NCBI RefSeq assembly: GCF_900302475.1 | Contig: NZ_OMOQ01000001.1 | Span: 682,001-746,000 of the forward strand | Reading direction: 5' to 3' | Source: Defluviimonas aquaemixtae | Lineage (GTDB): Bacteria; Pseudomonadota; Alphaproteobacteria; Rhodobacterales; Rhodobacteraceae | DNA: 64,000 bases | Shown here: positions 43,094 to 51,780 of the stretch, in pieces | How positions within the stretch are numbered: the stretch's first letter is position 1 | Layout: the number at the start of each line of letters is the position of its first letter | Position numbers and translations under genes: made by a program | Notes under the pieces: generated by a model | Seen by the model: the letters and a program-made list of their open reading frames with translations, nothing else | Databases searched by the model: none | What the model was told of the DNA's origin: nothing

Positions 43094-43857
43094 AGTTCTC
43101 CGCCAACCTCGGCTTCCTCTGGGCGGACCGGCCGCTTCCCGCCGCGATCCGCGCCGCGAAGGCCGCCGGGTTCGACGCGGTGGAGTGCCACTGGCCCTAC
43201 GCGGTGCCCGCGGCCGAGGTCGCCGCCGCGCTCGCCGGGACCGGGCTTCCGATGCTGGGGCTGAACACCCGGCGCGGCGACGTCGCGGCCGGAGAGAACG
43301 GACTTTCCGCGCTTCCCGGTCGCAGTGACGAAGCCCGGGCCGCGATCGACGAAGCGATCGCCTATGCGCAGGCGGTGGGCGCCGGGAATATCCATGTCAT
43401 GGCCGGTTTCGCTTCGGGCGAGGCATCGCGGGACTGCTTCGTCGCGAACCTGGACTACGCCTGCCGCAATGCCGCATCGCACGGCATCACGATCTTGATC
43501 GAGCCACTGAACCGCTACGACGCGCCAGGCTACTTCCTGACCACGACCGACCAGGCGTTGCAGATCATGGATGCCGTCGGGGCGCCGAATCTCAAGCTCA
43601 TGTTCGACTGCTATCACGTTCAGCTCATGGAAGGCGATCTGAGCCACAGGCTCGAAACACTTCTGCGGCGCATCGGCCATATCCAGTTCGCCTCCGTCCC
43701 CGACCGAGGCGCGCCGGATCATGGCGAGGTGAACTTCGCCCATGTCTTCGCGCTCGTCCGCGCACTCGGCTGGCCGGAGCCGCTTGGCGCGGAGTATCGG
43801 CCCGGCGGCGACACTGACGGGACGCTCGGCTGGCTGAAGGCCATGCGGCAGGGGTAG
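43090..43857 (+). CDS. otnI: 2-oxo-tetronate isomerase (hydroxypyruvate-isomerase-like)
   Basis: This 255-residue xylose-isomerase-type TIM barrel converts 2-oxo-tetronate to 3-oxo-tetronate. Metal-binding and catalytic residues are in GITILIEPLNRYDAPGYFL (Glu), NLKLMFDCYHVQLMEGD (Asp, His) and GAEYRPGGDT (Glu). The GTG at 43090 was chosen because it overlaps the otnC TGA and begins the family N-terminus KFSANLGFLW. It ends the four-gene tetronate operon. Confidence 0.9.
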   Translation: MKFSANLGFLWADRPLPAAIRAAKAAGFDAVECHWPYAVPAAEVAAALAGTGLPMLGLNTRRGDVAAGENGLSALPGRSDEARAAIDEAIAYAQAVGAGNIHVMAGFASGEASRDCFVANLDYACRNAASHGITILIEPLNRYDAPGYFLTTTDQALQIMDAVGAPNLKLMFDCYHVQLMEGDLSHRLETLLRRIGHIQFASVPDRGAPDHGEVNFAHVFALVRALGWPEPLGAEYRPGGDTDGTLGWLKAMRQG

Positions 43858-43922
43858 CACCGGGGGCACGCGCACTCGGCGCAACTCACGTCTGGCATTC
43901 CGTCCGGATCTCTGCTATTTAG

Positions 43923-43943
43923 CTGGTATGATGAGTGTACCAG
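43923..43943. promoter_or_regulatory. Split inverted repeat at the start of the GntR gene, possible autoregulatory site
   Basis: CTGGTA (43923-43928) and TACCAG (43938-43943) are perfect inverted halves separated by nine bases and span the GntR start codon. The half-sites match those of the TGGTATACCA operators but with a longer gap, so this is weaker evidence. Confidence 0.35.
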
Positions 43944-44644
43944 AAAGCATTCGACCGCGGAAACTGTCCGACGAGGTGCAGGAACGTCTCCTGCGCCTGA
44001 TTTGCGAGGAGCGGCTCACGCCCGGCGATGCGCTGCCGTCCGAGCGCGAGCTGATGGCCCGCTACGAAATCGGTCGGCCGGCAATTCGTGAGGCGATGCA
44101 GAGCCTTCAGCACATGGGCGTGATCGAAATCCGCCATGGCGGTCGCCCGCGCGTGGCCGCCCCGTCGCTCGATGCGCTCGTGGAGCAGATGGGCACGGCC
44201 ATGCGGCACCTTCTCACCCATTCGCAGTCCTCGCTCGGACATCTCAAGGAAGCGCGCGTGTCGCTCGAGGCGGAATTGGCACGGATCGCCGCCGCCAAAC
44301 GCACGGACGAGGATATCGCAGATCTGACCGCCCTTCTGGCCAAGCAGAAGTCGGCGCGCGCGGACGGGGAGGCCTTTCTCGAAATCGATGGCAGGTTTCA
44401 CCGCCGCATCGCCGCGATGTCCGGCAATCCGATCTTCGAGACCGTCGCTCACGGCATCTTCACCTGGATGCGGGCGTTTCATGTGGAGCAAGTCCGCAAG
44501 CGCGGGCTCGAGGCGCTGACGCTGGCTGAACACCGTACCATCCTCGACGCAATCGCCGCAGGCAACGGAGAAGCGGCGGCACGCTCGATGCGTGATCACC
44601 TTGATCGAGCAAACGCCCTTTACCACCAGGAAAACGCGACGTGA
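43928..44644 (+). CDS. GntR family (FadR subfamily) transcriptional regulator
   Basis: This 238-residue regulator has an N-terminal winged helix (LSDEVQERLLRLICEERLTPGDALPSERELMARYEIGRPAIREAMQSLQHMGVIEIRHGGRPRV) and an all-helical FCD effector domain (SSLGHLKEARVSLEAELARIAA to IDGRFHRRIAAMSGNPIFETV and AEHRTILDAIAAGNGEAAARSMRDHL), with metal-binding-type Asp/His residues. It is close to NanR/UxuR-like regulators. ATGs at 43928 and 43931 are both possible and no good ribosome site is visible. It probably binds the TGGTATACCA operators across the cluster. Its stop overlaps the RuBisCO-like gene start. Confidence 0.92.
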   Translation: MMSVPESIRPRKLSDEVQERLLRLICEERLTPGDALPSERELMARYEIGRPAIREAMQSLQHMGVIEIRHGGRPRVAAPSLDALVEQMGTAMRHLLTHSQSSLGHLKEARVSLEAELARIAAAKRTDEDIADLTALLAKQKSARADGEAFLEIDGRFHRRIAAMSGNPIFETVAHGIFTWMRAFHVEQVRKRGLEALTLAEHRTILDAIAAGNGEAAARSMRDHLDRANALYHQENAT

Positions 44645-45888
44645 GCGACCGGATCGAGGCCGATTATCTGATCGAAACGCCGGTCGATCCTGCGGCGGCC
44701 GCTGCGGCCATGGCGGGCGAACAAAGTTCCGGCACGTTCGTAGCAGTACCAGGAGAGACGCCGGAACTTCGCGAACGCCACGCCGCGCGGGTCGAAACGC
44801 TGGATGTGCGGGAAACGGTCGCCGCACCTTCGTTGCCCGGCGGGACGACGGGGGAGCGCTATGCGCGAGCCAGCGTGACCCTCTCATGGCCGCTGCGCAA
44901 TATCGGCCCCGACCTACCAAACCTCATGGCAACTGTCGCGGGCAACCTGTTCGAATTGCGCCAGTTCTCGGGTTTGCGGTTACTCGATATCCGGCTTCCC
45001 GAAGCTTTCGCGGTGGCCTATCCCGGGCCGAAATTCGGGATCGACGGCACGCGGCGGCTCTCGGGCGTCGCACGGGGGCCGCTGATCGGCACGATCGTGA
45101 AGCCCTCCATCGGCTACAGCCCGGAGGAAACCGCAGACGTAGTGAAGACGCTTTGCGAAGCCGGCGTCGATTTCATCAAGGACGACGAGTTGCAGGCCGA
45201 CGGGCCAAACTGCCCGTTCGACGACCGCGTCCGAACCGTGATGCGAGTGATCAATGCGCAGGCCGACCGGACGGGCAAGAAGGCAATGTTCGCCTTCAAC
45301 CTGACCGGCGAAATCGACGACATGCGGCGGCGCCACGACCTCGTGCGCGAGCTTGGCGGAACCTGCGTGATGGCGAGCCTCAATTCGGTCGGTCTCGCCG
45401 GGATGATCGCGCTTGCGCGCCATACGGAGCTTCCGATCCACGCCCACCGCAATGGCTGGGGCTATCTCACGCGGGCGCCCCTGCTCGGCTGGGACTACCG
45501 GGCCTGGTCGAAGCTCTGGCGGCTGGCGGGGGCTGACCACATGCATGTCAACGGCCTCAGGAACAAATTCAGCGAGCCCGACGACAGCGTGATCGCCTCG
45601 GCCAAGTCGGTGCAGACGCCGATGTTCGAGACCAAGCCCTGCGTCGCAATGCCGGTCTTTTCGTCCGGCCAGTCCGCCTTGCAGCCGCCTGAAACATATC
45701 GCCGCTTGGGCAACGCCGACTGCATCTATGCCGCCGGTGGAGGGATCATGGCGCATCCCGACGGGCCGGCGGCGGGCGTGCAGTCGCTGCGCGAGGCGTG
45801 GGACGCAGCGATGGCAGGCGTTTCGGCCGAGGACTATGCGCGCGGCCACCCCGCACTGGCGCGGGCACTCGAAAAGTATCGCGGATGA
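44641..45888 (+). CDS. oiaX: RuBisCO-like protein, probable 3-oxo-isoapionate-4-phosphate transcarboxylase/hydrolase (OiaX-like)
   Basis: This 415-residue RuBisCO large-subunit homologue contains LIGTIVKPSIGYSPEETADVV (active-site Lys) and GVDFIKDDELQADGP, the carbamylated Lys followed by Asp-Glu metal ligands. The loop-6 lysine of true RuBisCO is not evident, so it does not fix CO2. In characterised apiose pathways a RuBisCO-like OiaX splits 3-oxo-isoapionate 4-phosphate to 3-phosphoglycerate and glycolate. The adjacent DUF1537 kinase and ApnO-like gene match that pathway. The start is a GTG at 44641 overlapping the GntR stop (GTGA). Function is assigned by context and family. Confidence 0.85.
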   Translation: MSDRIEADYLIETPVDPAAAAAAMAGEQSSGTFVAVPGETPELRERHAARVETLDVRETVAAPSLPGGTTGERYARASVTLSWPLRNIGPDLPNLMATVAGNLFELRQFSGLRLLDIRLPEAFAVAYPGPKFGIDGTRRLSGVARGPLIGTIVKPSIGYSPEETADVVKTLCEAGVDFIKDDELQADGPNCPFDDRVRTVMRVINAQADRTGKKAMFAFNLTGEIDDMRRRHDLVRELGGTCVMASLNSVGLAGMIALARHTELPIHAHRNGWGYLTRAPLLGWDYRAWSKLWRLAGADHMHVNGLRNKFSEPDDSVIASAKSVQTPMFETKPCVAMPVFSSGQSALQPPETYRRLGNADCIYAAGGGIMAHPDGPAAGVQSLREAWDAAMAGVSAEDYARGHPALARALEKYRG

Positions 45889-47246
45889 CTGCCCTGCCTG
45901 ACGGCATACTCGTCGGCTGGTACGGCGACGATTTCACTGGTTCCGCCGCGACGATGGAGGTGCTGGAATTCGCGGGTGTTCCGTCGGTGCTATTCCTCGA
46001 CATTCCCAGCCCCGACCTGCTCGCCCGATTCCCGCACGCCCGTGCCGTCGGAATCGCGAGCACGGCGCGCAGCCACGGGCCGGACTGGATGGAACGGCAC
46101 CTGCCGCCTGCGTTCGAATTTCTCAGCGCGACTGGCACGCCGATGATTCACTACAAGGTTTGCTCGACACTCGACAGCGCTCCGCATGTGGGATCGATCG
46201 GCAAGGCAATCGACATCGGTGCACCGATCGTCGGCGGTGAGTGGGTGCCCTGTCTGGTCGCCGCGCCGCCGCTCAGACGTTATCAGGCGTTCGGCCACCT
46301 GTTCGCTGGTGCGCCGGAAGGCGTCTTCCGGCTCGACCGTCACCCGGTGATGGCCCGTCACCCGGTCACGCCGATGGACGAATCAGACGTGGCCCAGCAC
46401 CTGTCCAGACAGACCGGCCGGACCTTCGGAGTAATCGATATCGAGGATATGGAACGAGATGCGCGGGCTGGGCTGTCACGCGAGATCGGCCGGGGAGCGG
46501 AGGTGATCTGTCTCGACACGATGAACGCCGCGCACCTGCGGGTCTGCGGCGAGCTGATCTGGGAAGGGCGCGAGGGGCAGGTCTTTGCCGTGGGCTCGCA
46601 GGGCGTCGAATACGCGCTCGTAGCGCATTGGCGCGGGCAGGGCGCGCTTCCTTCCCCGGATCGCAAGAAAGGGGCAGGGGCGGTTGAGCAGATGCTCGCC
46701 GTGTCGGGGTCGGTCTCCCCGGTCACGGCGGCGCAGATCGACTGGGCCGAACGGAACGGTTTTGCCTGCATTCCACTCGATGCCGCCGCAGTCGCGCATG
46801 GCGGCGGTTCGGCGGAGGATGCGGTCTTCGCAGCGGCGATGACGGCGCTCTCGAAGGGGCAGGACCCACTCATCCACTCTGCGCGCGGGCCGGATGATCC
46901 CGGGGTGGCGCGATTGCGGGCGGCTGTGGGCAAGGCCGGGCTGGATGAGGTCACAGCCAACCAACGGATCGGCGCGGCGCTCGGCAGGGTGCTGGCGCGG
47001 TTGTTGCGCGAAACCGGCATACGTCGCGCGGTGATCTCCGGTGGTGACACATCCGGCCACGCCGCGCGGCAGCTTGGCCTCTGCGCTTTCACCGCGCTTG
47101 CGCCGACGATCCCGGGTGCCGCGATCTTGGAAGCGCATTCGGATGATCCCCAACTGGAGGGCCTGCAACTCGCATTGAAAGGCGGGCAGATGGGAAGCGC
47201 CGATTACTTCGGCTGGATCAAGCGCGGCGGCGGCGCCGCAAGGTAG
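45885..47246 (+). CDS. oiaK: Four-carbon acid sugar kinase family protein, probable 3-oxo-isoapionate kinase (OiaK-like)
   Basis: This 453-residue DUF1537 kinase has VGWYGDDFTGSAATMEVLEFAG at the N-terminus, YKVCSTLDSAPHVGSIGKAID and VAAPPLRRYQAFGHLFAG, and a C-terminal ATP-site IRRAVISGGDTSGHAARQLGL. It would phosphorylate the 3-oxo acid used by the RuBisCO-like protein. The ATG at 45885 overlaps its stop. An upstream longer reading (45798) runs through the end of the neighbour and is not real. Confidence 0.85.
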   Translation: MTALPDGILVGWYGDDFTGSAATMEVLEFAGVPSVLFLDIPSPDLLARFPHARAVGIASTARSHGPDWMERHLPPAFEFLSATGTPMIHYKVCSTLDSAPHVGSIGKAIDIGAPIVGGEWVPCLVAAPPLRRYQAFGHLFAGAPEGVFRLDRHPVMARHPVTPMDESDVAQHLSRQTGRTFGVIDIEDMERDARAGLSREIGRGAEVICLDTMNAAHLRVCGELIWEGREGQVFAVGSQGVEYALVAHWRGQGALPSPDRKKGAGAVEQMLAVSGSVSPVTAAQIDWAERNGFACIPLDAAAVAHGGGSAEDAVFAAAMTALSKGQDPLIHSARGPDDPGVARLRAAVGKAGLDEVTANQRIGAALGRVLARLLRETGIRRAVISGGDTSGHAARQLGLCAFTALAPTIPGAAILEAHSDDPQLEGLQLALKGGQMGSADYFGWIKRGGGAAR

Positions 47247-47255
47247 AAAGGAACC

Positions 47256-48098
47256 ATGATGACTAAGATCGCTTTGCTCGGCGCCGGCGGAAAGATGGGC
47301 GTGCGGCTCGCGCGGAACCTCAAGGCGTCGCGCTTCGATATCGATCCGGTGGAAGTGTCCGAGGAGGGGCGCGCGCGGCTGCAGTCCGATGTGGGGCTGG
47401 TCGCGGTCGACAGCAACACCGCGCTCGCCGGAGCCGATGTCGTCGTGATGGCCGTGCCCGACCGCCTGATCGGCAAGATCGCGCACGGTTTCATCGACAA
47501 GGTCCGTCCCGGTACCGCGCTTATCGTCCTGGACGCCGCCGCACCCTATGCGGGTGAAATGCCCGAGCGCGCGGACCTTACCTATTTCTGCACGCATCCG
47601 TGCCATCCCAACATTTTCGACACCTCGCCCGATTTCGAGGCGCAGAAGGACTACTTCGGCGGGATCGCGATGCCGCAGGGCATCGTCTGCGCGCTGATCC
47701 AGGGTCCGGAGGCCCACTACGCGCTTTGCGAAGAGATCGCGAAAGTGATCTACGCGCCGGTCGCCCGGTCGCACCGCTGCACGCTTGAAAACATCGCGGT
47801 ACTCGAGCCTGCTCTGTCCGAGACCGTTGCGGCCACGCTGTCGCTTGCGCTTCGGGACGCGACCGACCGCGCCGTCGCGATGGGGGTTCCCGAGGCCGCC
47901 GCGCATGATTTCGTGCTGGGCCACCTGAAGATCGAGCTGGCGATCGCGTTCGGGATCTTCCCCGAGGGCAAATTCTCTGACGGTGCTCTCATGGCGATCG
48001 ACAGGGCGAAGTCGGTGATCTTCCGCGACAACTGGCTCGATGACGTCTTCAGCCTGGAGGCGGTGCGCAAGTCGGTTGAAGAAATCTGCGCCGGTTGA
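47256..48098 (+). CDS. apnO: Probable D-apionate oxidoisomerase (ApnO-like)
   Basis: This 280-residue NAD-binding protein (KIALLGAGGKMGVRLARNLKAS) is followed by the segment TYFCTHPCHPNIFDTSPDFEAQKDYFGG and a helical C-terminal domain. It resembles the phosphogluconate-dehydrogenase C-terminal/KARI-like family that includes ApnO, which oxidises and rearranges D-apionate to 3-oxo-isoapionate. This would feed OiaK and OiaX directly upstream in the same operon. ATGs at 47256 and 47259 are both possible after GAAAGGA. A D-apiose dehydrogenase or apionolactonase is not clearly present, although other oxidoreductases and a lactonase are nearby. Confidence 0.8.
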   Translation: MMTKIALLGAGGKMGVRLARNLKASRFDIDPVEVSEEGRARLQSDVGLVAVDSNTALAGADVVVMAVPDRLIGKIAHGFIDKVRPGTALIVLDAAAPYAGEMPERADLTYFCTHPCHPNIFDTSPDFEAQKDYFGGIAMPQGIVCALIQGPEAHYALCEEIAKVIYAPVARSHRCTLENIAVLEPALSETVAATLSLALRDATDRAVAMGVPEAAAHDFVLGHLKIELAIAFGIFPEGKFSDGALMAIDRAKSVIFRDNWLDDVFSLEAVRKSVEEICAG

Positions 48099-48122
48099 CA
48101 GTTGGGCGGAACCGCATAAACG

Positions 48123-48134
48123 TTGGTATACCAT
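48123..48134. promoter_or_regulatory. GntR/UxuR-type operator upstream of the hydroxyacid dehydrogenase operon
   Basis: TTGGTATACCAT (48123-48134) contains the perfect ten-base core TGGTATACCA. It lies 28 bases before the dehydrogenase ATG. A TTGACA is present at 48095-48100, but a -10 box with 17-base spacing is not clear. Confidence 0.75.
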
Positions 48135-48161
48135 TTTTATCCCCGATTGCCGGAGCATCTC

Positions 48162-49100
48162 ATGACCGCCACTCTTGTCATCGGCCCCTATAGCGACACC
48201 GACCTCGACGCTCTGGAAAAGACCTTCAAACCGGTCGCCATCGCTGATCCCTCGGGGATCGCTGGCCTTGAGAAAAGCACGAGGGCGGCCATTGCCGCCG
48301 TCGCGTTCAAGGGCCACCTTCACTTTGGCGGAAGCGAGATGGACCTGTTGCCCAATCTCGGGATGATCGCAAATTATGGCGTCGGCTACGACGCGATCGA
48401 CGTCGCCGCGGCCAGCGCGCGGGGCGTGAAGGTGACGAATACGCCCGATGTCTTGAACGACGACGTGGCCGACATAGCCGTCGCGATGCTTTTCATGCAG
48501 GGGCGCGAGATGGAACATGCCTCGCGCTGGGCGCGCTCTGGCCAATGGAAGGAAAAGGGCGAATACCGGCTCAACCGCAAGATCAGCGGCGGCAAGGCGG
48601 GGATTGTCGGACTTGGCCGGATCGGGCGCGAGATCGCCGACCGGCTCGCGGCTTTCAAGATGGACATTCATTACTTCGCGCGGTCCGAAAAGGACACGCC
48701 GGGTTGGACCTACCACGCCGATCCCGTCTCGCTGGCGCGTGCGGTGGACTATCTGGTCGTCGCGCTCGTTGGCGGCAAGGAGACGGAGAAGTTCGTCTCG
48801 GCCAAGGTGATCGACGCGCTCGGTCCGCTGGGCATTGTCGTCAACATCTCGCGCGGATCGACAGTTGATGAGGCGGCGCTGCTCAACGCGCTGGAACAGG
48901 GCCGGATCGCCGGGGCGGGGCTTGATGTGTTCCTCAACGAACCGGACATCGACGCCCGCTTCTACGCGCTCGACAACGTGGTGATCCAGCCGCATCAAGG
49001 CTCGGGCACCGTGGAAACGCGCGCGGCGATGGGCCAGCTGCAGCGGGACAACGTTTCCGCCTTCCACGCGGGCGATGCCCTGCTCACACCGGTGAACTGA
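48162..49100 (+). CDS. D-2-hydroxyacid dehydrogenase (glyoxylate/hydroxypyruvate reductase-like)
   Basis: This 312-residue NAD(P)-dependent enzyme has GKAGIVGLGRIGREIADRLAAF (Rossmann), Arg in VVNISRGSTVDEAALLNALEQ, the Glu in GLDVFLNEPDI and the catalytic His in VVIQPHQGSGTVETR (a variant of the usual HxGxxT). It would interconvert a 2-keto acid and its D-2-hydroxyacid; glyoxylate reduction is plausible because the apionate branch makes glycolate. The start at 48162 follows CGGAGC; 13 upstream codons lie across the operator. It is followed two bases later by the HpaI-type aldolase. Confidence 0.9.
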   Translation: MTATLVIGPYSDTDLDALEKTFKPVAIADPSGIAGLEKSTRAAIAAVAFKGHLHFGGSEMDLLPNLGMIANYGVGYDAIDVAAASARGVKVTNTPDVLNDDVADIAVAMLFMQGREMEHASRWARSGQWKEKGEYRLNRKISGGKAGIVGLGRIGREIADRLAAFKMDIHYFARSEKDTPGWTYHADPVSLARAVDYLVVALVGGKETEKFVSAKVIDALGPLGIVVNISRGSTVDEAALLNALEQGRIAGAGLDVFLNEPDIDARFYALDNVVIQPHQGSGTVETRAAMGQLQRDNVSAFHAGDALLTPVN

Positions 49101-49101
49101 C

Positions 49102-49878
49102 ATGGACCTGCCAAGAAACGCCCTCAAGCATGCCCTCGCCGAGGGCCTGCAACAGATCGGGATATGGAATTCGATCCGGGACAATGCCGTGGTCGAGATG
49201 CTCGCCGGTTGCGGCTTCGACTGGATGTTGATCGACTGCGAACACACCCCGAGAGGCGAGGCCGAGGTGATGGCCATGCTTCAAGCCCTGCAGGGATACG
49301 ACATCGCGGCGATGGTGCGTCCCAGCCGGCTCGATGCCTCGGAGATCAAGCGCATCCTCGATGTCGGGGCGCTGAACATCCTCGTTCCGTACGTGGAAAC
49401 GGTCGAACAGGCCGAATTGGCCGTGGCGTCGGTCACCTACGCACCCAAGGGCATCCGCGGGGTGGGCGGGTCCACGCGGGCAAGCCGTTACGGAGCGATC
49501 CCGAACTACACCCAGCGCGCCCGCGAGGAGATCGGGCTGTTCCTGCAGGTGGAAACGCGCGCGACGCTAGACCGGATCGAGGTGATCGCGGCGGTGCCGG
49601 GCGTGGACGGCATGTTCGTCGGACCGGCTGACCTTGCGGCGAGCCTGGGGCATCCGGGCAACATGAACCATCCCGAGGTGCATGAGGCCATCATCGATGC
49701 GATCCGCCGCATCCGCGCGGCCGGCCTCGCGGCCGGGTTCCTGTCGGCCGATCAGGGTCTTCTGGAAAAGGTCGTGGAGGCGGGGTCGAACTTCACCGCC
49801 GTCGACGTCGACCTGCCCTTGCTGCGACGGTCAGCCTTGGAGCGGCTCGACGCCTGCAAGCACTGGAAGACCGGCTGA
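49102..49878 (+). CDS. HpcH/HpaI family 2-keto-3-deoxy sugar acid aldolase
   Basis: This 258-residue class II TIM-barrel aldolase cleaves 2-keto-3-deoxy acids to pyruvate and an aldehyde. Active-site segments are MLIDCEHTPRGEAEVM (Asp, Glu, His), AAMVRPSRLD (Arg), LFLQVETRATLDRI (metal Glu) and GMFVGPADLAASLGHPG (metal Asp). Close relatives act on 2-keto-3-deoxy-L-rhamnonate, -glucarate or -arabinonate. It shares an operon with the hydroxyacid dehydrogenase, which could reduce the aldehyde or glyoxylate formed. It is convergent with denD. Confidence 0.92.
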   Translation: MDLPRNALKHALAEGLQQIGIWNSIRDNAVVEMLAGCGFDWMLIDCEHTPRGEAEVMAMLQALQGYDIAAMVRPSRLDASEIKRILDVGALNILVPYVETVEQAELAVASVTYAPKGIRGVGGSTRASRYGAIPNYTQRAREEIGLFLQVETRATLDRIEVIAAVPGVDGMFVGPADLAASLGHPGNMNHPEVHEAIIDAIRRIRAAGLAAGFLSADQGLLEKVVEAGSNFTAVDVDLPLLRRSALERLDACKHWKTG

Positions 49879-49894
49879 AGAAATCCCGGCGGCC

Positions 49895-50863
49895 TCACGC
49901 CGACGGTTTGTCGTCTTCAAGGTAGTACCGGACGTTGTCCTCGAAGCTCTCATCCGCCGTCAGTCCGAGTTTCAGCGACTTTTCGGGCTGCAGGTCGAAG
50001 CGCCATCCCTTCACGATGCGCTGAATCTCGGGCTGCGCCTCCCACCGGATAAGCTTGGCCGGTTCCGGCCCGGCCACGGCGGTCATCGCGTCGATCAGCT
50101 GGCGGATGGTCCACATCCGGCCCGGCATCATCATGCAGCGGTTCTGCCCAAGCGACTGTTCTTCGATCTCGCCGCTCTTGATCAGGTTCTCCACACATTT
50201 TCGGGGAGACAGGTAGTAGTGCGGGAAATCGTCGTCGACGGGGCAGATCGCCTCCTGCCCGTTGAGCGGTTCGCGCAGGATCGATGACATGAAGCTCGAC
50301 GCGGCACGGTTCGGCTTGCCTGGACGGATGGAGACTGTCGGCAGGCGAAGCCCGCGTCCGTCGATGAACCCCTTGCGGCTGAAATCGTTGAGCAGCAGCT
50401 CTCCCATCGCCTTCTGCGCGCCGTAGGAGGTCTGCGGATTAAGGAGCGTGTGATCGAGGATCGGGTCGGGCACCTCTCCGCCATAGACAGCGATGGAGGA
50501 TGTGAAGACGACAATCGGCTTCGTGCCCAATGCCCGCGCCCTTTGCAGCACGTTGAGCGTGCCCATCAGGTTGATGGTCATGCCGGCGTCGAAATCCTCC
50601 TCGGCATGGGCCGAGACGATTGCCGCGAGAAGGTAAATCACGTCGGCATCCGCCGTCACGCAGGCCGCGACCGACGCAGGGTCGGCGATGTCGCAGCGCA
50701 CGGCCTCGACCGGAATTCGGGCGTCGGCAATGTCGGCGGGAGTGCTTATATCTGCGAGCGTGATCCTGTTGATGTTCCGGCCCCGAAGCACGCCTCTCGC
50801 CGCGAGAGCACGCCCAAGCTTCTGGCCGACGACCCCGCCGCCACCGATAATTAGAATTTTCAT
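49895..50863 (-). CDS. denD: D-erythronate dehydrogenase
   Basis: This 322-residue extended SDR oxidises D-erythronate to 2-oxo-tetronate. It shows KILIIGGGGVVGQKLGRALAARG (NAD), VVFTSSIAVYGGEVP, and the Tyr-x-x-x-Lys pair in YGAQKAMGELLLNDFSRKGFIDGRGLRLPTVSIRPGKPN, which is typical of DenD. The product enters the otnI-otnK-otnC route encoded at 41-44 kb. It is the last gene of the eight-gene minus-strand operon; its ATG overlaps the kdgK stop (ATGA). Confidence 0.92.
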   Translation of the reverse strand: MKILIIGGGGVVGQKLGRALAARGVLRGRNINRITLADISTPADIADARIPVEAVRCDIADPASVAACVTADADVIYLLAAIVSAHAEEDFDAGMTINLMGTLNVLQRARALGTKPIVVFTSSIAVYGGEVPDPILDHTLLNPQTSYGAQKAMGELLLNDFSRKGFIDGRGLRLPTVSIRPGKPNRAASSFMSSILREPLNGQEAICPVDDDFPHYYLSPRKCVENLIKSGEIEEQSLGQNRCMMMPGRMWTIRQLIDAMTAVAGPEPAKLIRWEAQPEIQRIVKGWRFDLQPEKSLKLGLTADESFEDNVRYYLEDDKPSA

Positions 50864-51780
50864 CCCGTTGCCCCCTCAAACACCTCCGGCACGAGCGCGC
50901 CGCGCGCCTGAATGACCTTGGCCGCGAGCACCATCGCCGCGCGTGCGGCTTCGTCCGCCGACTTGCCCACGGCGAGATCGCTTAGAAACGCCGCGGCGAA
51001 ACTGTCGCCAGCCGCTGTCGTGTCAACAACCTTGCCGACTTGAGGTGCGGGAAAGCTGCGCGCGCCATTTTCTGCGTCCCAAAGCGTCAGCTCGCCGCCG
51101 CCGTTCTTCACCGCGACGATCCTGGCCCCGCCATCGCGATAGCGCGCGACGGTGTCGGCGGGTTTGGCGTCGTCGAAAAGACCGGTTTCCTCGTCGAAGG
51201 ATGGGAGCACGATATTCGCGACCGAAGCGCCGAGCGTGATGCCGTCCTTCATCGCGGCCTCGCTTCCCCAGAGTCGGGGGCGGAGATTGGTGTCAAAGGC
51301 GACGATCGCGCCTTTTCCGCGCGCTTTTGCAATCGCAGCGCACAGAATTTCTCGGTGGTCAGCCGGCAGGATCGCGAGCGTGATGCCGGAGAAGTAGAGG
51401 ACGTCGCGACTGCTCAGCACACGGGCGAGCCATGCTGGATCCTCAGTGATGGCGCGCGCGGCGGATTGGCTGCGCCAATAGGAGAAGCTGCGCTCCCCGT
51501 TCTCGGTGGAAATCATGTAGAGCCCGACCGTACGGTCGGGCACCCGGCGCAGGGTCGAGGTATCGATGCCTTCGCGTTTCATGAAGGCCTCCATCTCGTC
51601 CGAGACAGCGTCGGAGCCAATGCAACTCGCGTAACTCACGATCCAGTCGGGCAGCAGCAGGCGGCGGGCATACCAGGCAGTGTTGAACGTGTCGCCAGCG
51701 AAGCCGCGCCGATAGGTGTCATCGCCGATCTGCGCCAGTTCCACCATGCATTCGCCGATCGACAGAAAGCGCTTCGTCAC
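50860..51780 (-). CDS. kdgK: 2-dehydro-3-deoxygluconokinase (PfkB family)
   Basis: This 306-residue ribokinase-type sugar kinase phosphorylates 2-keto-3-deoxygluconate. It has the PfkB signature KVVDTTAAGDSFAAAFLSDLAVG (catalytic Asp in AAGDSF), FAGDTFNTAWYARRLL near the N-terminus and VAFDTNLRPRLW. Both ends overlap neighbours as ATGA. A KDPG aldolase is not in the window, so the phosphorylated product probably joins the Entner-Doudoroff route elsewhere. Confidence 0.93.
   Translation of the reverse strand: MTKRFLSIGECMVELAQIGDDTYRRGFAGDTFNTAWYARRLLLPDWIVSYASCIGSDAVSDEMEAFMKREGIDTSTLRRVPDRTVGLYMISTENGERSFSYWRSQSAARAITEDPAWLARVLSSRDVLYFSGITLAILPADHREILCAAIAKARGKGAIVAFDTNLRPRLWGSEAAMKDGITLGASVANIVLPSFDEETGLFDDAKPADTVARYRDGGARIVAVKNGGGELTLWDAENGARSFPAPQVGKVVDTTAAGDSFAAAFLSDLAVGKSADEAARAAMVLAAKVIQARGALVPEVFEGATG

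Noticed and set aside
44641..45888. True CO2-fixing RuBisCO
   Set aside because: The sequence lacks the loop-6 lysine region and lies with OiaK- and ApnO-like genes; no small subunit or phosphoribulokinase is present.
46476..49277. 933-codon ORF on the minus strand
   Set aside because: It spans the reverse of three well-supported plus-strand genes and an operator; the long open frame results from high third-position GC.
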